Shown: positions 1 through 9,362 of the stretch, in pieces
Layout of the letters: each line of letters opens with the position of its first letter
How positions within the stretch are numbered: the first letter of the stretch is position 1
Source of the DNA: Desulforamulus reducens MI-1
Lineage (GTDB): Bacteria > Bacillota > Desulfotomaculia > Desulfotomaculales > Desulfotomaculaceae
Assembly: GCF_000016165.1 (NCBI RefSeq)
Contig: NC_009253.1
Coordinates: 2,142,332-2,206,331 of the forward strand
Direction: 5' to 3'
DNA: 64,000 bases
Program-made: the position numbers and the translations under genes
Notes under the pieces: model-generated
Databases searched by the model: none
Told to the model about the DNA's origin: nothing
What the model saw: only the letters and a program-made list of their open reading frames with translations

Positions 1-190
1 AATCCACTGTTAGCGGGAAGAAATCAATATCCCGGGTGTTTTTAGCCACTGTAGCCGTTACCAGAACAACAGTTTCTCCATAAGTTACCAGCACAGCCCC
101 ACTGGCCTGCTTGGCCATTCGACCTGTTTCCAGAGTGAGGGTTCTTCCCCCCAAGGATATTTCCCTGATTAATACTTGATTTTCAGACAC
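1..190 (-). CDS. pnp: Polyribonucleotide nucleotidyltransferase (PNPase), N-terminal part, cut by the window edge
   Basis: Only the first 63 codons are present; the gene continues past the left edge. The visible peptide contains the [12 protein letters not shown] stretch and the [10 protein letters not shown] stretch typical of the first RNase PH domain of PNPase, a phosphorolytic 3'-5' exoribonuclease. The start is a GTG at 190, chosen because GGAGG lies 8-9 bases upstream (199-203). It follows rpsO, the usual rpsO-pnp order of bacteria, with a terminator-like hairpin between them. Identification rests on family resemblance of a short N-terminal piece but is clear. Confidence 0.93.
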   Translation of the reverse strand, partial: MSENQVLIREISLGGRTLTLETGRMAKQASGAVLVTYGETVVLVTATVAKNTRDIDFFPLTVD

Positions 191-305
191 TCTTCTTACC
201 TCCAAAGTTCTGTACTTGACAAATCTTAGCAATTCGACATTTTTAATAGTATTTCCTTCTTAATATGAGAAAAATACAAGTTCTTTATTTTTAAACCAAT
301 ATAAA

Positions 306-343
306 AATAATAAAAGTGGGCAAGATAGCCCACTTTTATTATT
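306..343 (-). terminator. Hairpin after rpsO
   Basis: Arms AAAAGTGGGC and GCCCACTTTT (312-321 and 328-337) are perfectly complementary around a 6-base loop, and flanking AATAAT/ATTATT extends the stem. The rpsO stop codon lies inside the right flank. It probably terminates or attenuates rpsO transcription ahead of pnp; the downstream side is T-rich in both directions. Confidence 0.75.
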
Positions 344-608
344 TACGTAATCCAAGTTTTTCTAAGATAGTACGATACCGATCAAAGTTACGGTCACGCA
401 GGTAGTTAAGTAATGCACGACGTTGACCTACCATTTTTAAGAGACCACGACGGGAGTGGTGATCCTTCTTAAAGGACTTTAGGTGCATGGTTAATTGATT
501 AATACGCTCGGTTAATAGAGCAATTTGAACCTCAGGAGAACCTGTATCACCTTCGTGAGTCTTAAAATTCTCAATAATTTCATTCTTCTTTTCTGGGGAT
601 AGAGCCAA
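339..608 (-). CDS. rpsO: 30S ribosomal protein S15
   Basis: 89 residues, the standard S15 length. Shows the family core [20 protein letters not shown] followed by the HHSRRGLL and RRALLNYL segments that bind 16S rRNA. The start is a TTG at 608, preceded by a strong AGGAGGTGA at 8-9 bases; a longer in-frame reading upstream to 707 would run through the leader and is not used. S15 is an early 30S assembly protein that binds the central domain of 16S rRNA. The 5' leader contains a hairpin that may mediate autoregulation (separate entry). Confidence 0.97.
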   Translation of the reverse strand: MALSPEKKNEIIENFKTHEGDTGSPEVQIALLTERINQLTMHLKSFKKDHHSRRGLLKMVGQRRALLNYLRDRNFDRYRTILEKLGLRK

Positions 609-636
609 GATGTTCACCTCCTTATTCTTATTATCC

Positions 637-684
637 CTGTTATCCAAGACAACCGCCGGAGTAAGCAAATCCCCTAGATAACAG
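637..684 (-). promoter_or_regulatory. Candidate rpsO mRNA leader stem-loop
   Basis: On the minus strand an 8-base arm CTGTTATC (677-684) pairs perfectly with GATAACAG (637-644), closing a 32-base interior just before the rpsO Shine-Dalgarno. S15 represses its own mRNA through leader structures in several bacteria, and the position fits. The motif-level match to a known S15 leader class was not established, so the role is inference. Confidence 0.4.
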
Positions 685-696
685 TTCCTTGGGATA

Positions 697-918
697 TTAT
701 TTCCCAATTATGGTTATCACCAAACGGCCATTTTCAATATCCTTTGCAACAATATCAAACATTCGACCTGATTTGGCAAAAAAACCTCTAAATCTTGTGG
801 CTGTTGGTATACGGCCGGGAATCCCTCTGGCTGCAACAATAATATCAGATGTTGCTATTCTATCCTGACGCAGGTCCTTTAACCGCTTACGGGCATGTTC
901 CGTAATAATTATACGCAT
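697..918 (-). CDS. Small DUF4258-like protein
   Basis: 73 residues. The N-terminal [11 protein letters not shown] motif with conserved His, followed by a small alpha/beta body ending in a LVITIIGK strand, resembles DUF4258 (a small fold related to RelE-like toxins). Function is unknown. I chose ATG 918 because GGAG lies 6 bases upstream; a GTG at 930, immediately after the stop codon of the preceding gene, is the alternative. The tight junction with the 76-residue gene upstream suggests translational coupling. Confidence 0.7.
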   Translation of the reverse strand: MRIIITEHARKRLKDLRQDRIATSDIIVAARGIPGRIPTATRFRGFFAKSGRMFDIVAKDIENGRLVITIIGK

Positions 919-930
919 ACCATGCTCCAC

Positions 931-1161
931 TTAGCAACTGTTATATTGATAAGTGCGGTTATCATCCTCTTCTTGGGCCAAAAAGGCATAGAGTGCGTCT
1001 TGAAATGCAGTAATTCTTACATTATCCATATTGGAACGAACATAGAGAGATTCTAACTCTCGCTTAAGAGATTGAAACTCTTCGCTTACACATATTAATG
1101 CAATATGATTAAGCCAGCGTTTTACCTCCTCATCAGGCGTATCAATCTTTGGATACCCCAC
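931..1161 (-). CDS. Unknown 76-residue protein, paired with the DUF4258-like gene
   Basis: I do not recognise this family. The protein is hydrophilic, with a predicted helical segment FQSLKRELESLYVRS in the middle and an acidic EEDD stretch near the C-terminus. The start is a GTG at 1161, placed 9 bases after AGGAAAGGAG; upstream in-frame codons lack a ribosome binding site. Its stop codon directly abuts a possible GTG start of the next gene, so the two are probably co-translated. It sits between ribF and rpsO, where Bacillus has no gene. It could be a partner (for example an antitoxin) of the downstream protein, but nothing proves it. Confidence 0.65.
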   Translation of the reverse strand: MGYPKIDTPDEEVKRWLNHIALICVSEEFQSLKRELESLYVRSNMDNVRITAFQDALYAFLAQEEDDNRTYQYNSC

Positions 1162-1283
1162 GGACAACGTCTCCTTTCCTAATAATATCGGGACGTTTGC
1201 CGCATTTATTGTAGCACAACCACTGCCGGATGTAAACGTTAGGTACAATAAATATATGGGGATTTCTTCTTAATTATTCTAAT

Positions 1284-2219
1284 TTACTCTGGATGGTCAA
1301 ATCTGGCACTTAATACATCAGCCTGAATTTGATTAATCAGATCGTGGACAGAGTTAAACTTTTTTTCATCCCTTAGTTTACGAATATATTGAACTTTTAT
1401 TTTCTTACCGTAGATGTCACCACAGAAATCTAATAAATGAACTTCAATATTGGTTCGTGGATTGTTGCCGTGAAAAGTAGGCTTTGTTCCAACATTAGCT
1501 ACCCCCAAGTATGTCTCACCATCCAATTCTACATGAACGCTGTAGACCCCTTTGGCAGGTACCATCATACCATCAGGACAATCAATATTGGCCGTAGGAA
1601 AACCCAAGGCGTTTCCTCCCCTGCGATCCCCCGTCACCACAATCCCTTCTGTGAAGGGGTAATACCCAAGGTATCTCTTTGCAGCAATAACGTCTCCTTC
1701 TGCTAATTTGTTTCTTATGAGAGTACTGCTAACTACTTGTTCTCCTACCTTAACAGGTGGAATTACACTGAGTGAATAGCCGTACTCAAGGGCATAACTG
1801 CGAAGATCTTCTGAGGTACCGCTGCCTTTATAACCAAAGGAATAGTTGTATCCAACAACAATTCCTCGAACGTTCATTTCCTTAACAAGAATTTCTTTGA
1901 GAAATTCCTCTGGGCTTAAATGAGCAAGTTCCTGGGTAAAGGGTAACAGTATTAAAATATCCACACCTAGTTCCGCCATGATACGCTGCTTTGATTCCTG
2001 GTCTAACAGCATGGCAGGTGCCATTTCTGGTTTAAGAACCATTAGAGGATGTGGTTCAAAGGTTAATACCGCTGCTGTTCCGTTTGTACGACGTGCAACT
2101 GCCACAGCTTCACCGATGAGCCTTTGATGCCCGAGATGAATCCCATCAAAATTTCCTAATGCTACAATAATGTTAGGATATATATCTTTAAGCCCTTTAA
2201 GGCTTTTATAAACACGCAA
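1284..2219 (-). CDS. ribF: Bifunctional riboflavin kinase / FMN adenylyltransferase
   Basis: 311 residues, the normal length. The N-terminal nucleotidyltransferase half has GNFDGIHLGHQRLI (residues about 22-35, the HxGH-type motif) and the C-terminal riboflavin kinase half has GNALGFPTANI. It converts riboflavin to FMN and then FAD in the cytosol. The start is TTG 2219, with GGGGGTAAGAGAG just upstream. It lies downstream of truB, as in the Bacillus nusA-infB-rbfA-truB-ribF-rpsO order. Confidence 0.96.
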   Translation of the reverse strand: MRVYKSLKGLKDIYPNIIVALGNFDGIHLGHQRLIGEAVAVARRTNGTAAVLTFEPHPLMVLKPEMAPAMLLDQESKQRIMAELGVDILILLPFTQELAHLSPEEFLKEILVKEMNVRGIVVGYNYSFGYKGSGTSEDLRSYALEYGYSLSVIPPVKVGEQVVSSTLIRNKLAEGDVIAAKRYLGYYPFTEGIVVTGDRRGGNALGFPTANIDCPDGMMVPAKGVYSVHVELDGETYLGVANVGTKPTFHGNNPRTNIEVHLLDFCGDIYGKKIKVQYIRKLRDEKKFNSVHDLINQIQADVLSARFDHPE

Positions 2220-2309
2220 CTCTCTTACCCCCTGCCAACTGCAACATTCTGCCCCTATTTAATATAATACCTCACAGAATTCCGGTAGATCCATAAAATC
2301 ATTCTGTAT

Positions 2310-3242
2310 TTATGAAGCAAAAACCACTTCGGGTCTTAGAATTATGCGTTCCCCAAAATCGTTTACATCTAAAACGGGCTTATAAATACCTAACAATTCG
2401 TGATTTAGTTGAACTTGAACAAGACCTTCGGGCTTTAGGTATTCTAATCCTACTCTTACACCCGCCGGATACAGGGTTGCTCCGGAGCATACTGATTTTT
2501 GCGCAGAAGGATGAATTTCAACTATGGGTAAATGCTGAACAGCCTTAGCCATCGGGATTACTGCACTCTCTAGTTGGCTTTTGTCAGCTAAAGCTGCAAT
2601 TTCCTCCAATGTATAAGCATTGTGCAAGCCAAAGGCGGCTACCCGGGAACGTAACAAAAAGGACATATAGGCGCCACAACCCAGTTCCTTGCCGATATCC
2701 GAACACAGGGTACGCACATATGTCCCCTTTGAACAAGCCACATCAAACAATACCCTGGGGTTTGGGGTTCCCCAATCCCAACTGTCTACAATATTCACCT
2801 GATATATGGTAACCGTTCTAGTAGGAACATCTACTATTATACCTTCCCGTTCAAGTTCATAGAGTTTTTTGCCCTTAACCTTAATGGCTGAGGCCATAGG
2901 CGGGGTTTGTTTAATCTCTCCCTGGAATTTGCGTAATTCACTGGAAAAGTCATCCAATTTTATGGCCGATGCATCGATGCGGCTAATAACATTGCCAAAG
3001 GCATCCTGACTGGATGTTTCAATTCCCAGAGTTATTTCAGCCCTATAAGTCTTGTCTCCATCTGTAACAAACCTAGCTAGTCGTGTAGCTTTGCCTACAC
3101 ATACTGGGAGAACACCCGATGCTCCAGGGTCAAGGGTACCAGTATGCCCACATTTCTTCACCCCAGTAACCCGTCTTACAAAGAATACAACATCGTGGGA
3201 TGTCATTCCCGGAGGCTTTAAGATATTGATGACCCCATCCAC
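2310..3242 (-). CDS. truB: tRNA pseudouridine-55 synthase
   Basis: 310 residues. GHTGTLDPGASGVLP carries the catalytic Asp, and the C-terminal part resembles a PUA RNA-binding domain. It makes pseudouridine 55 in the T-loop of tRNAs. The start is GTG 3242, one base after the nrnA stop codon (3244-3246) and preceded by GGGGGTG; this gives the usual N-terminus, DGVINILKPPGMTS. Longer upstream starts would overlap nrnA by about 110 bases and are not supported. Confidence 0.96.
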   Translation of the reverse strand: MDGVINILKPPGMTSHDVVFFVRRVTGVKKCGHTGTLDPGASGVLPVCVGKATRLARFVTDGDKTYRAEITLGIETSSQDAFGNVISRIDASAIKLDDFSSELRKFQGEIKQTPPMASAIKVKGKKLYELEREGIIVDVPTRTVTIYQVNIVDSWDWGTPNPRVLFDVACSKGTYVRTLCSDIGKELGCGAYMSFLLRSRVAAFGLHNAYTLEEIAALADKSQLESAVIPMAKAVQHLPIVEIHPSAQKSVCSGATLYPAGVRVGLEYLKPEGLVQVQLNHELLGIYKPVLDVNDFGERIILRPEVVFAS

Positions 3243-3243
3243 C

Positions 3244-4215
3244 TTAACACCCCCGGAATATTTCTTGGGCTTCCTTGAGAACGACTTCCTTAACTTCCTG
3301 AAGTGTACCTTGAATGGTACACCCTGAGGCTCGAACATGTCCTCCGCCACCAAATTTTTTAGCTAAAAAGTTAACATCCACCGTATATTTAGACCGAAAA
3401 CTAACCTTTACCTTTTGCTTATCCAATTCCCTAAAGGAAATAGCTAACTCAACACCCTTAATTTTACGGGGGTAACTTATTAGACCTTCTATATGCTGAT
3501 CCTCAGCACCCAACGCATCAATTTTATCACGGTCAATACTTATCCAAGCAATGCGACCACAATCACTGACTTCAAGGCTATTTAAGGCAGCTTCCAATAA
3601 TCTGATCGATTTCAGAGGCTGTTCCCCAAAAATCAGATTGGATAAACGGGAAACTGGAACTCCAAACTTCACCAGTTCTGCTGCCTTACTGTGGGTTTCT
3701 GGAGTGGTGTTTTCAAAACGAAATGAACCAGTATCTGTAACAATGGCTGTATAAAGATTGATGGCTATATCCAAATTGATGGAAACACCTAATAACTCCA
3801 GCAGTTCCATAATTATTTCCCCAGTGGCTGCTGCACTTGATCTTACGTAGTTATGGTGTCCAAAGGGCTGATCATTAACATGGTGATCGATAACTACCAC
3901 TGGCAAACCTGAGTCCACTGTGGGAGTGATGGTAGAACCAAGGCGCTCCGGCACCGAACAGTCTACCACCACAAGTAAATCATATTTGCGATCAGGTACA
4001 CTGCCCACAACAATCTCATCGATCCCGGGAAGAAATCGATATAAGTCCGGCAGTGGGTCTGAACTAACTATAGTTACCTCTTTACCTACAGATTGTAACC
4101 CCATACCTAACGCTAGGACAGAGCCAAGGCTATCACCATCTGGCATAATATGACCACACAGCAAGGGTCTACTTGACTTCTCCAGCACATCTGCCACTGT
4201 CCTCAAGTTATTCAT
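3244..4215 (-). CDS. nrnA: DHH-family nanoRNase / pAp phosphatase
   Basis: 323 residues. GHIMPDGDSLGS and VVIDHHVND are the DHH catalytic motifs for Mn2+, and GGGHVRASG is the DHHA1 motif. NrnA degrades oligoribonucleotides of 2-5 nt and dephosphorylates 3'-phosphoadenosine 5'-phosphate, a by-product of assimilatory sulfate metabolism. It overlaps the rbfA end by 8 bases (ATGA-type junction), which indicates translational coupling. It occupies a common Clostridial position between rbfA and truB. Confidence 0.93.
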   Translation of the reverse strand: MNNLRTVADVLEKSSRPLLCGHIMPDGDSLGSVLALGMGLQSVGKEVTIVSSDPLPDLYRFLPGIDEIVVGSVPDRKYDLLVVVDCSVPERLGSTITPTVDSGLPVVVIDHHVNDQPFGHHNYVRSSAAATGEIIMELLELLGVSINLDIAINLYTAIVTDTGSFRFENTTPETHSKAAELVKFGVPVSRLSNLIFGEQPLKSIRLLEAALNSLEVSDCGRIAWISIDRDKIDALGAEDQHIEGLISYPRKIKGVELAISFRELDKQKVKVSFRSKYTVDVNFLAKKFGGGGHVRASGCTIQGTLQEVKEVVLKEAQEIFRGC

Positions 4216-4570
4216 GAGTTGGCTTTGCCTCCTGAGAGTTTATCTCATGAAGAATTTCAGCTATTCGAGTTCCGTGATCCAGTGAAGTATCTAATTTAAA
4301 TATTAATTCTGGGGCATGACGAAGCTTAATCCTTCTTCCAATTTCAGAACGCATGTAACCAGCGGATTTTTGAAGTATACTCAATGTTTCTTGCCGGTGA
4401 GCATCGGAACCCATAACACTAATAAAGATTTTAGCAAAGGATAGATCTCGAGTAACCTCGACACCTGTTATTGTCACAAAACCTATTCTTGGATCCTTTA
4501 TGTCATTTCTGATTAAATCTGCTACTTCTTTTTTTATAGCCTCAGCTACACGTTCCGGTCGGTGCGACAT
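4208..4570 (-). CDS. rbfA: 30S ribosome-binding factor A
   Basis: 120 residues with the KH-like RbfA fold. Diagnostic stretches are HRPERVAEAIKKEVADLI, DPRIGFVTITGVEVT and LRHAPELIFKLDTSLDHG. RbfA helps mature the 16S rRNA 5' end and the 30S subunit. The start ATG is 8 bases after AGGAGGTG. It follows infB directly; the ylxP (DUF503) gene usually found between infB and rbfA in Bacillus is absent. Confidence 0.96.
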   Translation of the reverse strand: MSHRPERVAEAIKKEVADLIRNDIKDPRIGFVTITGVEVTRDLSFAKIFISVMGSDAHRQETLSILQKSAGYMRSEIGRRIKLRHAPELIFKLDTSLDHGTRIAEILHEINSQEAKPTHE

Positions 4571-4600
4571 GCTAACACACCTCCTGTTGTTTGGTAGTTC

Positions 4601-7558
4601 TTAAATCTCCCGTTTGATCGCTTCCATTGTAAATGCTTCAATAATGTCACCTTCCTGCACATCATTAAAGCGATCAATGGTTAAGCCACACTCATAACCC
4701 TGGGCCACTTCTTTCGCATCATCTTTAAAGCGTTTTAGAGAGTCCAGCTTCCCTTCAAAGACAACAATTCCATCTCGAATAACGCGAACACTGGCATCCC
4801 TGACGATTTTACCCTCCGTCACATAGCCCCCGGCGATGGTACCAATTTTAGAAGCTTTAAATGTCTTACGAACTTCTACGTGTCCCAGTACAACCTCTTT
4901 GAATTCCGGATCAAGCAAGCCGCTCATGGCTTTCTTTACATCATCAATAACTTCATAAATTACCCGGTACAGGTTAATATCAACTTTCTCAGCATCTGCT
5001 AATTTACGGGCATTGTTATCTGGTCGTACGTTAAAACCAATGACAATGGCATTGGATGCAGTGGCCAGCATAATATCCGTTTCATTAACCGCACCAACAC
5101 CTGTATGAATGAGATTTACCTTTACCTCTTCCGTGGTCAGCTTTTCCAAGGCTTGAGCCAGTGCTTCGATGGAACCTTGAACGTCTGCTTTTACAATGAT
5201 AGGCAGTTCCTTTATCTGTCCTTCTTGGATATGTTTAAACAGATCATCCAGTGAGATTTTTGTAGAGGATTTGAGACCTTCTTCCCGCTTTCTAATCTTT
5301 CGTTTTTCGGCCACATCCCGTGCCAGTTTCTCATCCTCCACAGCTACCAGGATATCTCCCGCCTCCGGCACATCAGACAAGCCCAAAATCTCTACAGGTG
5401 TACTGGGTGGAGCTTTCTTAACCCGGCGACCTTTGTCATCGATCATGGCTCTAACACGTCCAGATACTTGGCCAACAACAATAGTATCCCCCACATTCAG
5501 GGTACCATTCTGAACCAGTACAGTGGCCACTGGACCTCTTCCTTTATCCAATTCAGCTTCCACCACCGTACCTCTAGCCATACGGTCTGGATTTGCCTTT
5601 AATTCATGTACTTCAGCCACAAGTAAGATCATTTCTAGAAGATTGTCTAAACCAGTTCGGTTTTTGGCAGATACTGGTACAGCAATGACATCGCCTCCCC
5701 AGTCTTCCACCACCAGTTCATGCTGGGTTAGTTCTTGTTTAACTTTATCGGGGTTGGCATCTGGTTTATCCATTTTGTTTATGGCTACAATAATTGGAAC
5801 ATTGGCTGCTTTTGCATGGTTAATGGCTTCAATGGTTTGGGGCATGACACCATCATCAGCTGCAACCACTAAAATAGCGATATCAGTAATTTGTGCCCCC
5901 CGAGCTCGCATGGAAGTAAAAGCTGCGTGACCCGGTGTATCAACAAATGTTATCTTTTTACCGTTACGCTCTACCTGATAGGCACCAATATGTTGAGTAA
6001 TCCCGCCTGCTTCTCCAGCTGTAACATTAGTCTCACGAATAGCATCTAGCAAAGATGTTTTACCATGGTCTACGTGGCCCATAATGGTAACAACCGGTGG
6101 CCGAAGCACCAATTTATCTTCATCTTCTTCGGGTTCAGCCATAACCAAAGCTTCCTTATCAACAGCCACTTTGAGTTCGGTCTCAATACCGTACTCTCCG
6201 GCAATCAATGTAGCTGTTTCAAAATCTACTTCTTGGTTTATGGTAGCTAAAACACCTAGCCCCATCAATTTTTTAATGACCTCTGCAGCCGTTTTCTTGA
6301 GCTTTTCAGCCAGCTCTTGGACGGTAATAACCTCAGCTATTTGGACTGGCTTTTTGTCTAAAATTGGTGGCGGTGCAGATTGTTGATGCTGTCTCTTTTT
6401 ATTCTTGTTGTTACGTCCTTTAAAGAGCTTATTTTTTTCAATTTGGCCATCTGCCCATTTGCCATCTTTTTCATAATTCTTACGGCGGTCGCCCTTTGTT
6501 TTATCCGGTGCCTTCGTTGGCTTGGGCTGCGCAACTTGTTCCGGTGGTTTAGGAATACTAGGTCCAGCACCTCGGTTTGCCCCAGGTCTCCCAGCGCCTT
6601 GGGGTCTGCCCTGACCACCCTGGGGACGGTCTCCATAGTGTCTGCCTTGACCGCCTTGGGGACGATCTCCATAGGGCCTGCCTTGACCGCCTTGGGGACG
6701 ATCTCCATAGGGTCTGCTTTGACCGCCCTGGGGACGATCTCCATAGGGTCTGCCTTGACCGCCCTGGGGACGATCTCCATAGGGTCTGCTTTGACCGCCC
6801 TGGGGACGATCTCCATAGGGTCTGCCTTGACCGCCCTGGGGACGATCTCCATAGGGCCTGCCTTGGCCACCTTGGGGACGATCTCCATAGGGTCTGCCTT
6901 GACCGCCCTGGGGACGATCTCCATAGGGCCTGCCTTGGCCGCCCTGGGGACGATCTCCATAGGGCCTGCCTTGGCCACCTTGGGGACGATCTCCATAGGG
7001 TCTGCCTTGACCGCCCTGGGGACGATCTCCATAGGGTCTGCTTTGACCGCCCTGAGGGCGACCTCCATAGGGTCTACCTTGACTGCCCTGGGGGCGATTC
7101 GCCTGTGGCCTTCCCTGGCCACTCTGTTGGGCACTACCTTGTCTTGGTGCTGTTTGCTCATTCTCGCTGTTGGTTGTAGTTTTCGATCCTCTCAATTCCT
7201 GAGCAGGTTTTTGAGCTACCTTTGCTTTATCTTCATATCTCCGATCGGGAGGCCTGTTGGGTACTCTATCCACTAATCCTGGGCCCTTGGCATTATCGGG
7301 TCTAAATAACTGATCTTTTTCTTTTTTGTCTTCCATTCCTTGCCCCCTACCATGTTCTCTTTGAATTTGTTTATTTGCTGAATCTGATGATTTTTCCTGC
7401 TTTTTACCGTATTGATGATATACCTTTTCAACAGCATCATTTTCAAGTGCACTCATGTGTGATTTCACAGATATACCTATTTGCATTAATTTATTTATAA
7501 GTTCTTTATTCTCTATGTTAAGTTCCTTTGCCAATTCATGGACCCGTTTTTTGGTCAT
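4601..7558 (-). CDS. infB: Translation initiation factor IF-2, with a repeat-rich N-terminal region
   Basis: 985 residues. An IF2_N domain lies at the start ([13 protein letters not shown]), followed by a long low-complexity linker, a second IF2_N domain ([20 protein letters not shown]), a GTPase domain with [11 protein letters not shown] (about 493-503), DTPGHAAF and NKMDKP, and domains II to IV. IF-2 recruits fMet-tRNA to the 30S subunit and promotes subunit joining. ATG 7558 is 7 bases after GGAGG; a GTG two codons upstream is less well placed. The linker holds 13 tandem 12-residue units rich in Gly, Arg, Pro, Gln and Tyr (separate entry). Confidence 0.97.
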   Translation of the reverse strand: MTKKRVHELAKELNIENKELINKLMQIGISVKSHMSALENDAVEKVYHQYGKKQEKSSDSANKQIQREHGRGQGMEDKKEKDQLFRPDNAKGPGLVDRVPNRPPDRRYEDKAKVAQKPAQELRGSKTTTNSENEQTAPRQGSAQQSGQGRPQANRPQGSQGRPYGGRPQGGQSRPYGDRPQGGQGRPYGDRPQGGQGRPYGDRPQGGQGRPYGDRPQGGQGRPYGDRPQGGQGRPYGDRPQGGQGRPYGDRPQGGQSRPYGDRPQGGQGRPYGDRPQGGQSRPYGDRPQGGQGRPYGDRPQGGQGRHYGDRPQGGQGRPQGAGRPGANRGAGPSIPKPPEQVAQPKPTKAPDKTKGDRRKNYEKDGKWADGQIEKNKLFKGRNNKNKKRQHQQSAPPPILDKKPVQIAEVITVQELAEKLKKTAAEVIKKLMGLGVLATINQEVDFETATLIAGEYGIETELKVAVDKEALVMAEPEEDEDKLVLRPPVVTIMGHVDHGKTSLLDAIRETNVTAGEAGGITQHIGAYQVERNGKKITFVDTPGHAAFTSMRARGAQITDIAILVVAADDGVMPQTIEAINHAKAANVPIIVAINKMDKPDANPDKVKQELTQHELVVEDWGGDVIAVPVSAKNRTGLDNLLEMILLVAEVHELKANPDRMARGTVVEAELDKGRGPVATVLVQNGTLNVGDTIVVGQVSGRVRAMIDDKGRRVKKAPPSTPVEILGLSDVPEAGDILVAVEDEKLARDVAEKRKIRKREEGLKSSTKISLDDLFKHIQEGQIKELPIIVKADVQGSIEALAQALEKLTTEEVKVNLIHTGVGAVNETDIMLATASNAIVIGFNVRPDNNARKLADAEKVDINLYRVIYEVIDDVKKAMSGLLDPEFKEVVLGHVEVRKTFKASKIGTIAGGYVTEGKIVRDASVRVIRDGIVVFEGKLDSLKRFKDDAKEVAQGYECGLTIDRFNDVQEGDIIEAFTMEAIKREI
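6600..7095 (-). repeat. 36-bp tandem repeat inside infB (13 units)
   Basis: The marker string CTCCATAG recurs every 36 bases from 6631 to 7063, giving 13 in-frame units that encode [12 protein letters not shown] with few changes (Gly for Asp in the first unit, His for Pro in the last, Gln-Ser ends in three). DNA identity between units is very high, with only scattered third-position changes, which points to recent expansion or ongoing homogenisation. There is no spacer sequence, so it is not a CRISPR array. The encoded segment is probably disordered. Confidence 0.97.
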
Positions 7559-7594
7559 AGACACACCTCCAAAATTTCAGAACAATTATTATTT

Positions 7595-7906
7595 CTAAGC
7601 CTCTCCTCCTTCCAGCAGGCTTTCTATGCCTCGGGCGAAGTTCGGATCCATTATCGCTACGGCTGCTCGTGGGGACTTCCCCAATGCCGATCCTAACTCG
7701 TGCTTTGTAAAGGCAATTTTTGTAGTCACTTTTTTTGACTGACCAATACGAATATATTCTTGCTTTATTCTTTCAGATGTATCAGCAGCAATAATTAAAA
7801 GTTTAACCTTACCCTTTATTATATTCTCCCGAACAGCAAAATCACCTGACACGGTTTTCCCAGCACGCTGACTTAACCCTAAAAGATGAAAAACGGACCC
7901 GCTCAC
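7595..7906 (-). CDS. ylxQ: L7Ae-family K-turn RNA-binding protein YlxQ
   Basis: 103 residues. HLLGLSQRAGKTVSGDFAV near the N-terminus and the LLIIAADTSERIK core match the L7Ae/L30e family. Such proteins bind kink-turns in RNA; YlxQ's own target is not established. The start is GTG 7906, immediately after the stop of ylxR, so the pair is probably translationally coupled. Conserved position between ylxR and infB. Confidence 0.93.
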   Translation of the reverse strand: MSGSVFHLLGLSQRAGKTVSGDFAVRENIIKGKVKLLIIAADTSERIKQEYIRIGQSKKVTTKIAFTKHELGSALGKSPRAAVAIMDPNFARGIESLLEGGEA

Positions 7907-8173
7907 CTATTTCACCAGTCCTTGCTTAAGATTTTCTATAATTTCTGGTGATATGGCACATTCTAGAGATCGCTCCAACCTTTTACCTTTTATTGCCTTT
8001 TGTAAGCAATTAGCACTGGGACAGACGTAAGCACCTCGTCCAGATTTCTTTCCAGTGGGATCAATCTCCACCGTTTCCTGGGGGGTCCGCACCACCCTTG
8101 TCAATTCTCGCTTAGGCTTCATTTCCTGACAGCCAATACACATCCTTAGCGGAACCTTTTTGACCTTGGGCAC
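7907..8173 (-). CDS. ylxR: YlxR-family (DUF448) RNA-binding protein
   Basis: 88 residues. RMCIGCQEMKPKRELTRVVR and the KSGRGAYVCPSANCLQKA segment are typical of DUF448, a small nucleic-acid-binding protein encoded after nusA in most bacteria; it has been linked to transcription regulation and RNase P. The family-typical CxxC pair is seen at the start (CIGC) and a Cys pair later in the chain. Lies 12 bases downstream of nusA. Confidence 0.93.
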   Translation of the reverse strand: MPKVKKVPLRMCIGCQEMKPKRELTRVVRTPQETVEIDPTGKKSGRGAYVCPSANCLQKAIKGKRLERSLECAISPEIIENLKQGLVK

Positions 8174-8185
8174 TGCACAACCTCC

Positions 8186-9340
8186 TTACTCACCATTTTT
8201 CTCTTCGGACGAATCAACATGTTTGTATTCGTCCTCAAAGGTTTCTAGATAATTATCATCTGTGGAAAATCCATCGTTTTCCTCAGCATCATATTCTGGA
8301 TAAATATCTGTCATCTGGGACTCACTTTTTATATCAATTTTCCACCCTGTCAGCTTTGCAGCAAGACGTGCATTTTGTCCTTCTTTTCCAATGGCTAAGG
8401 AAAGTTGGTAATCAGGCACAATAACTCTGGCTACTTTCTCATCTTCCCAAACTTCCACTGCCACCACTTTAGCTGGGCTGAGAGAAGAGGCTACATACTT
8501 TGATGGATCCTGGTTCCATTTTATAATGTCAATCTTTTCACCGTTCAATTCAGTAACAATATTTTGTACACGCATCCCTTTTGGGCCCACACATGCACCC
8601 ACTGGATCAATATTTTCATCTTTTGAATAAACAGCAATTTTAGATCGATAACCGGCTTCCCTGGCAATGGATTTTAATTCAACAACTCCTTCTTGAAGTT
8701 CAGGGACCTCCAGTTCAAACAACCGCTTTAGCAGACCTGGGTGAGTCCTGGACACTAAAATCTGTGGCCCCTTTGTGGTTTTGCGAACCTCCACTATGTA
8801 AGTTTTCAACCGATCGCCGTGTCTATAATCTTCGTTCGGTATTTGCTCAGAAGGTGTTAAAATAGCCTCTGTTTTACCCAACTCAATAAAAACATTTTTA
8901 TTCTCTATTCGTTGCACAATACCAGTAAGAATATCACCTTCACGGTTAGAAAATTCTTCAAAAATGATATTTCTTTCCGCCTCACGAATTCGCTGAACAA
9001 CAACTTGTTTAGCCGTCTGCGCCGCAATACGGCCAAAATTTCTAGGAGTGACTTCATCTTCCACCACATCTTCCAGGTTGAACCGAGGGTCAATTTTTCT
9101 TGCATCTTCTAAGGAAATTTCAACCCGATCGTCTTCAACTTCCTCCACAACAGCACGCTGGGAATATACTTTATAATCTCCTGTATCTCGATCAATATGG
9201 ACCCTTGCGTTTTGTAACGAACCAAAGTTCCGTTTATAAGCAGATAACAAGGCCGCTTCAATAGCTTCTAACAGCACATCCACTGCAATACCCTTCTCTT
9301 TTTCTAAATCTCTCAAGGCTTCTAAGAACTCACTGTTCAC
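8186..9340 (-). CDS. nusA: Transcription termination/antitermination factor NusA
   Basis: 384 residues. N-terminal RNA-polymerase-binding domain, then S1 (GIVQRIENKNVFIELG), KH1 (DPVGACVGPKGMRVQ) and KH2 (LSLAIGKEGQNARLAAKLTG). It ends in an acidic tail instead of the C-terminal repeats of proteobacterial NusA, as is usual in Firmicutes. It modulates pausing, intrinsic termination and antitermination. The start is GTG 9340 after GGGGGGAG. Confidence 0.97.
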   Translation of the reverse strand: MNSEFLEALRDLEKEKGIAVDVLLEAIEAALLSAYKRNFGSLQNARVHIDRDTGDYKVYSQRAVVEEVEDDRVEISLEDARKIDPRFNLEDVVEDEVTPRNFGRIAAQTAKQVVVQRIREAERNIIFEEFSNREGDILTGIVQRIENKNVFIELGKTEAILTPSEQIPNEDYRHGDRLKTYIVEVRKTTKGPQILVSRTHPGLLKRLFELEVPELQEGVVELKSIAREAGYRSKIAVYSKDENIDPVGACVGPKGMRVQNIVTELNGEKIDIIKWNQDPSKYVASSLSPAKVVAVEVWEDEKVARVIVPDYQLSLAIGKEGQNARLAAKLTGWKIDIKSESQMTDIYPEYDAEENDGFSTDDNYLETFEDEYKHVDSSEEKNGE

Positions 9341-9362
9341 TTTTTTGCTCCCCCCAATAATA

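Noticed and set aside
339-707. 122-residue extended form of S15
   Set aside because: The extra 33 residues translate the leader hairpin and the SD; the TTG at 608 gives the standard 89-residue protein.
6600-7095. Regular 36-bp spacing reminiscent of a CRISPR array
   Set aside because: The units touch without spacers, are in frame and encode part of IF-2.
6380-7276. Long plus-strand and other-frame reading frames through the infB repeat
   Set aside because: They result from the 36-bp periodicity (a multiple of three keeps all frames open) and encode simple repeats such as [11 protein letters not shown]. They have no binding site or independent support.
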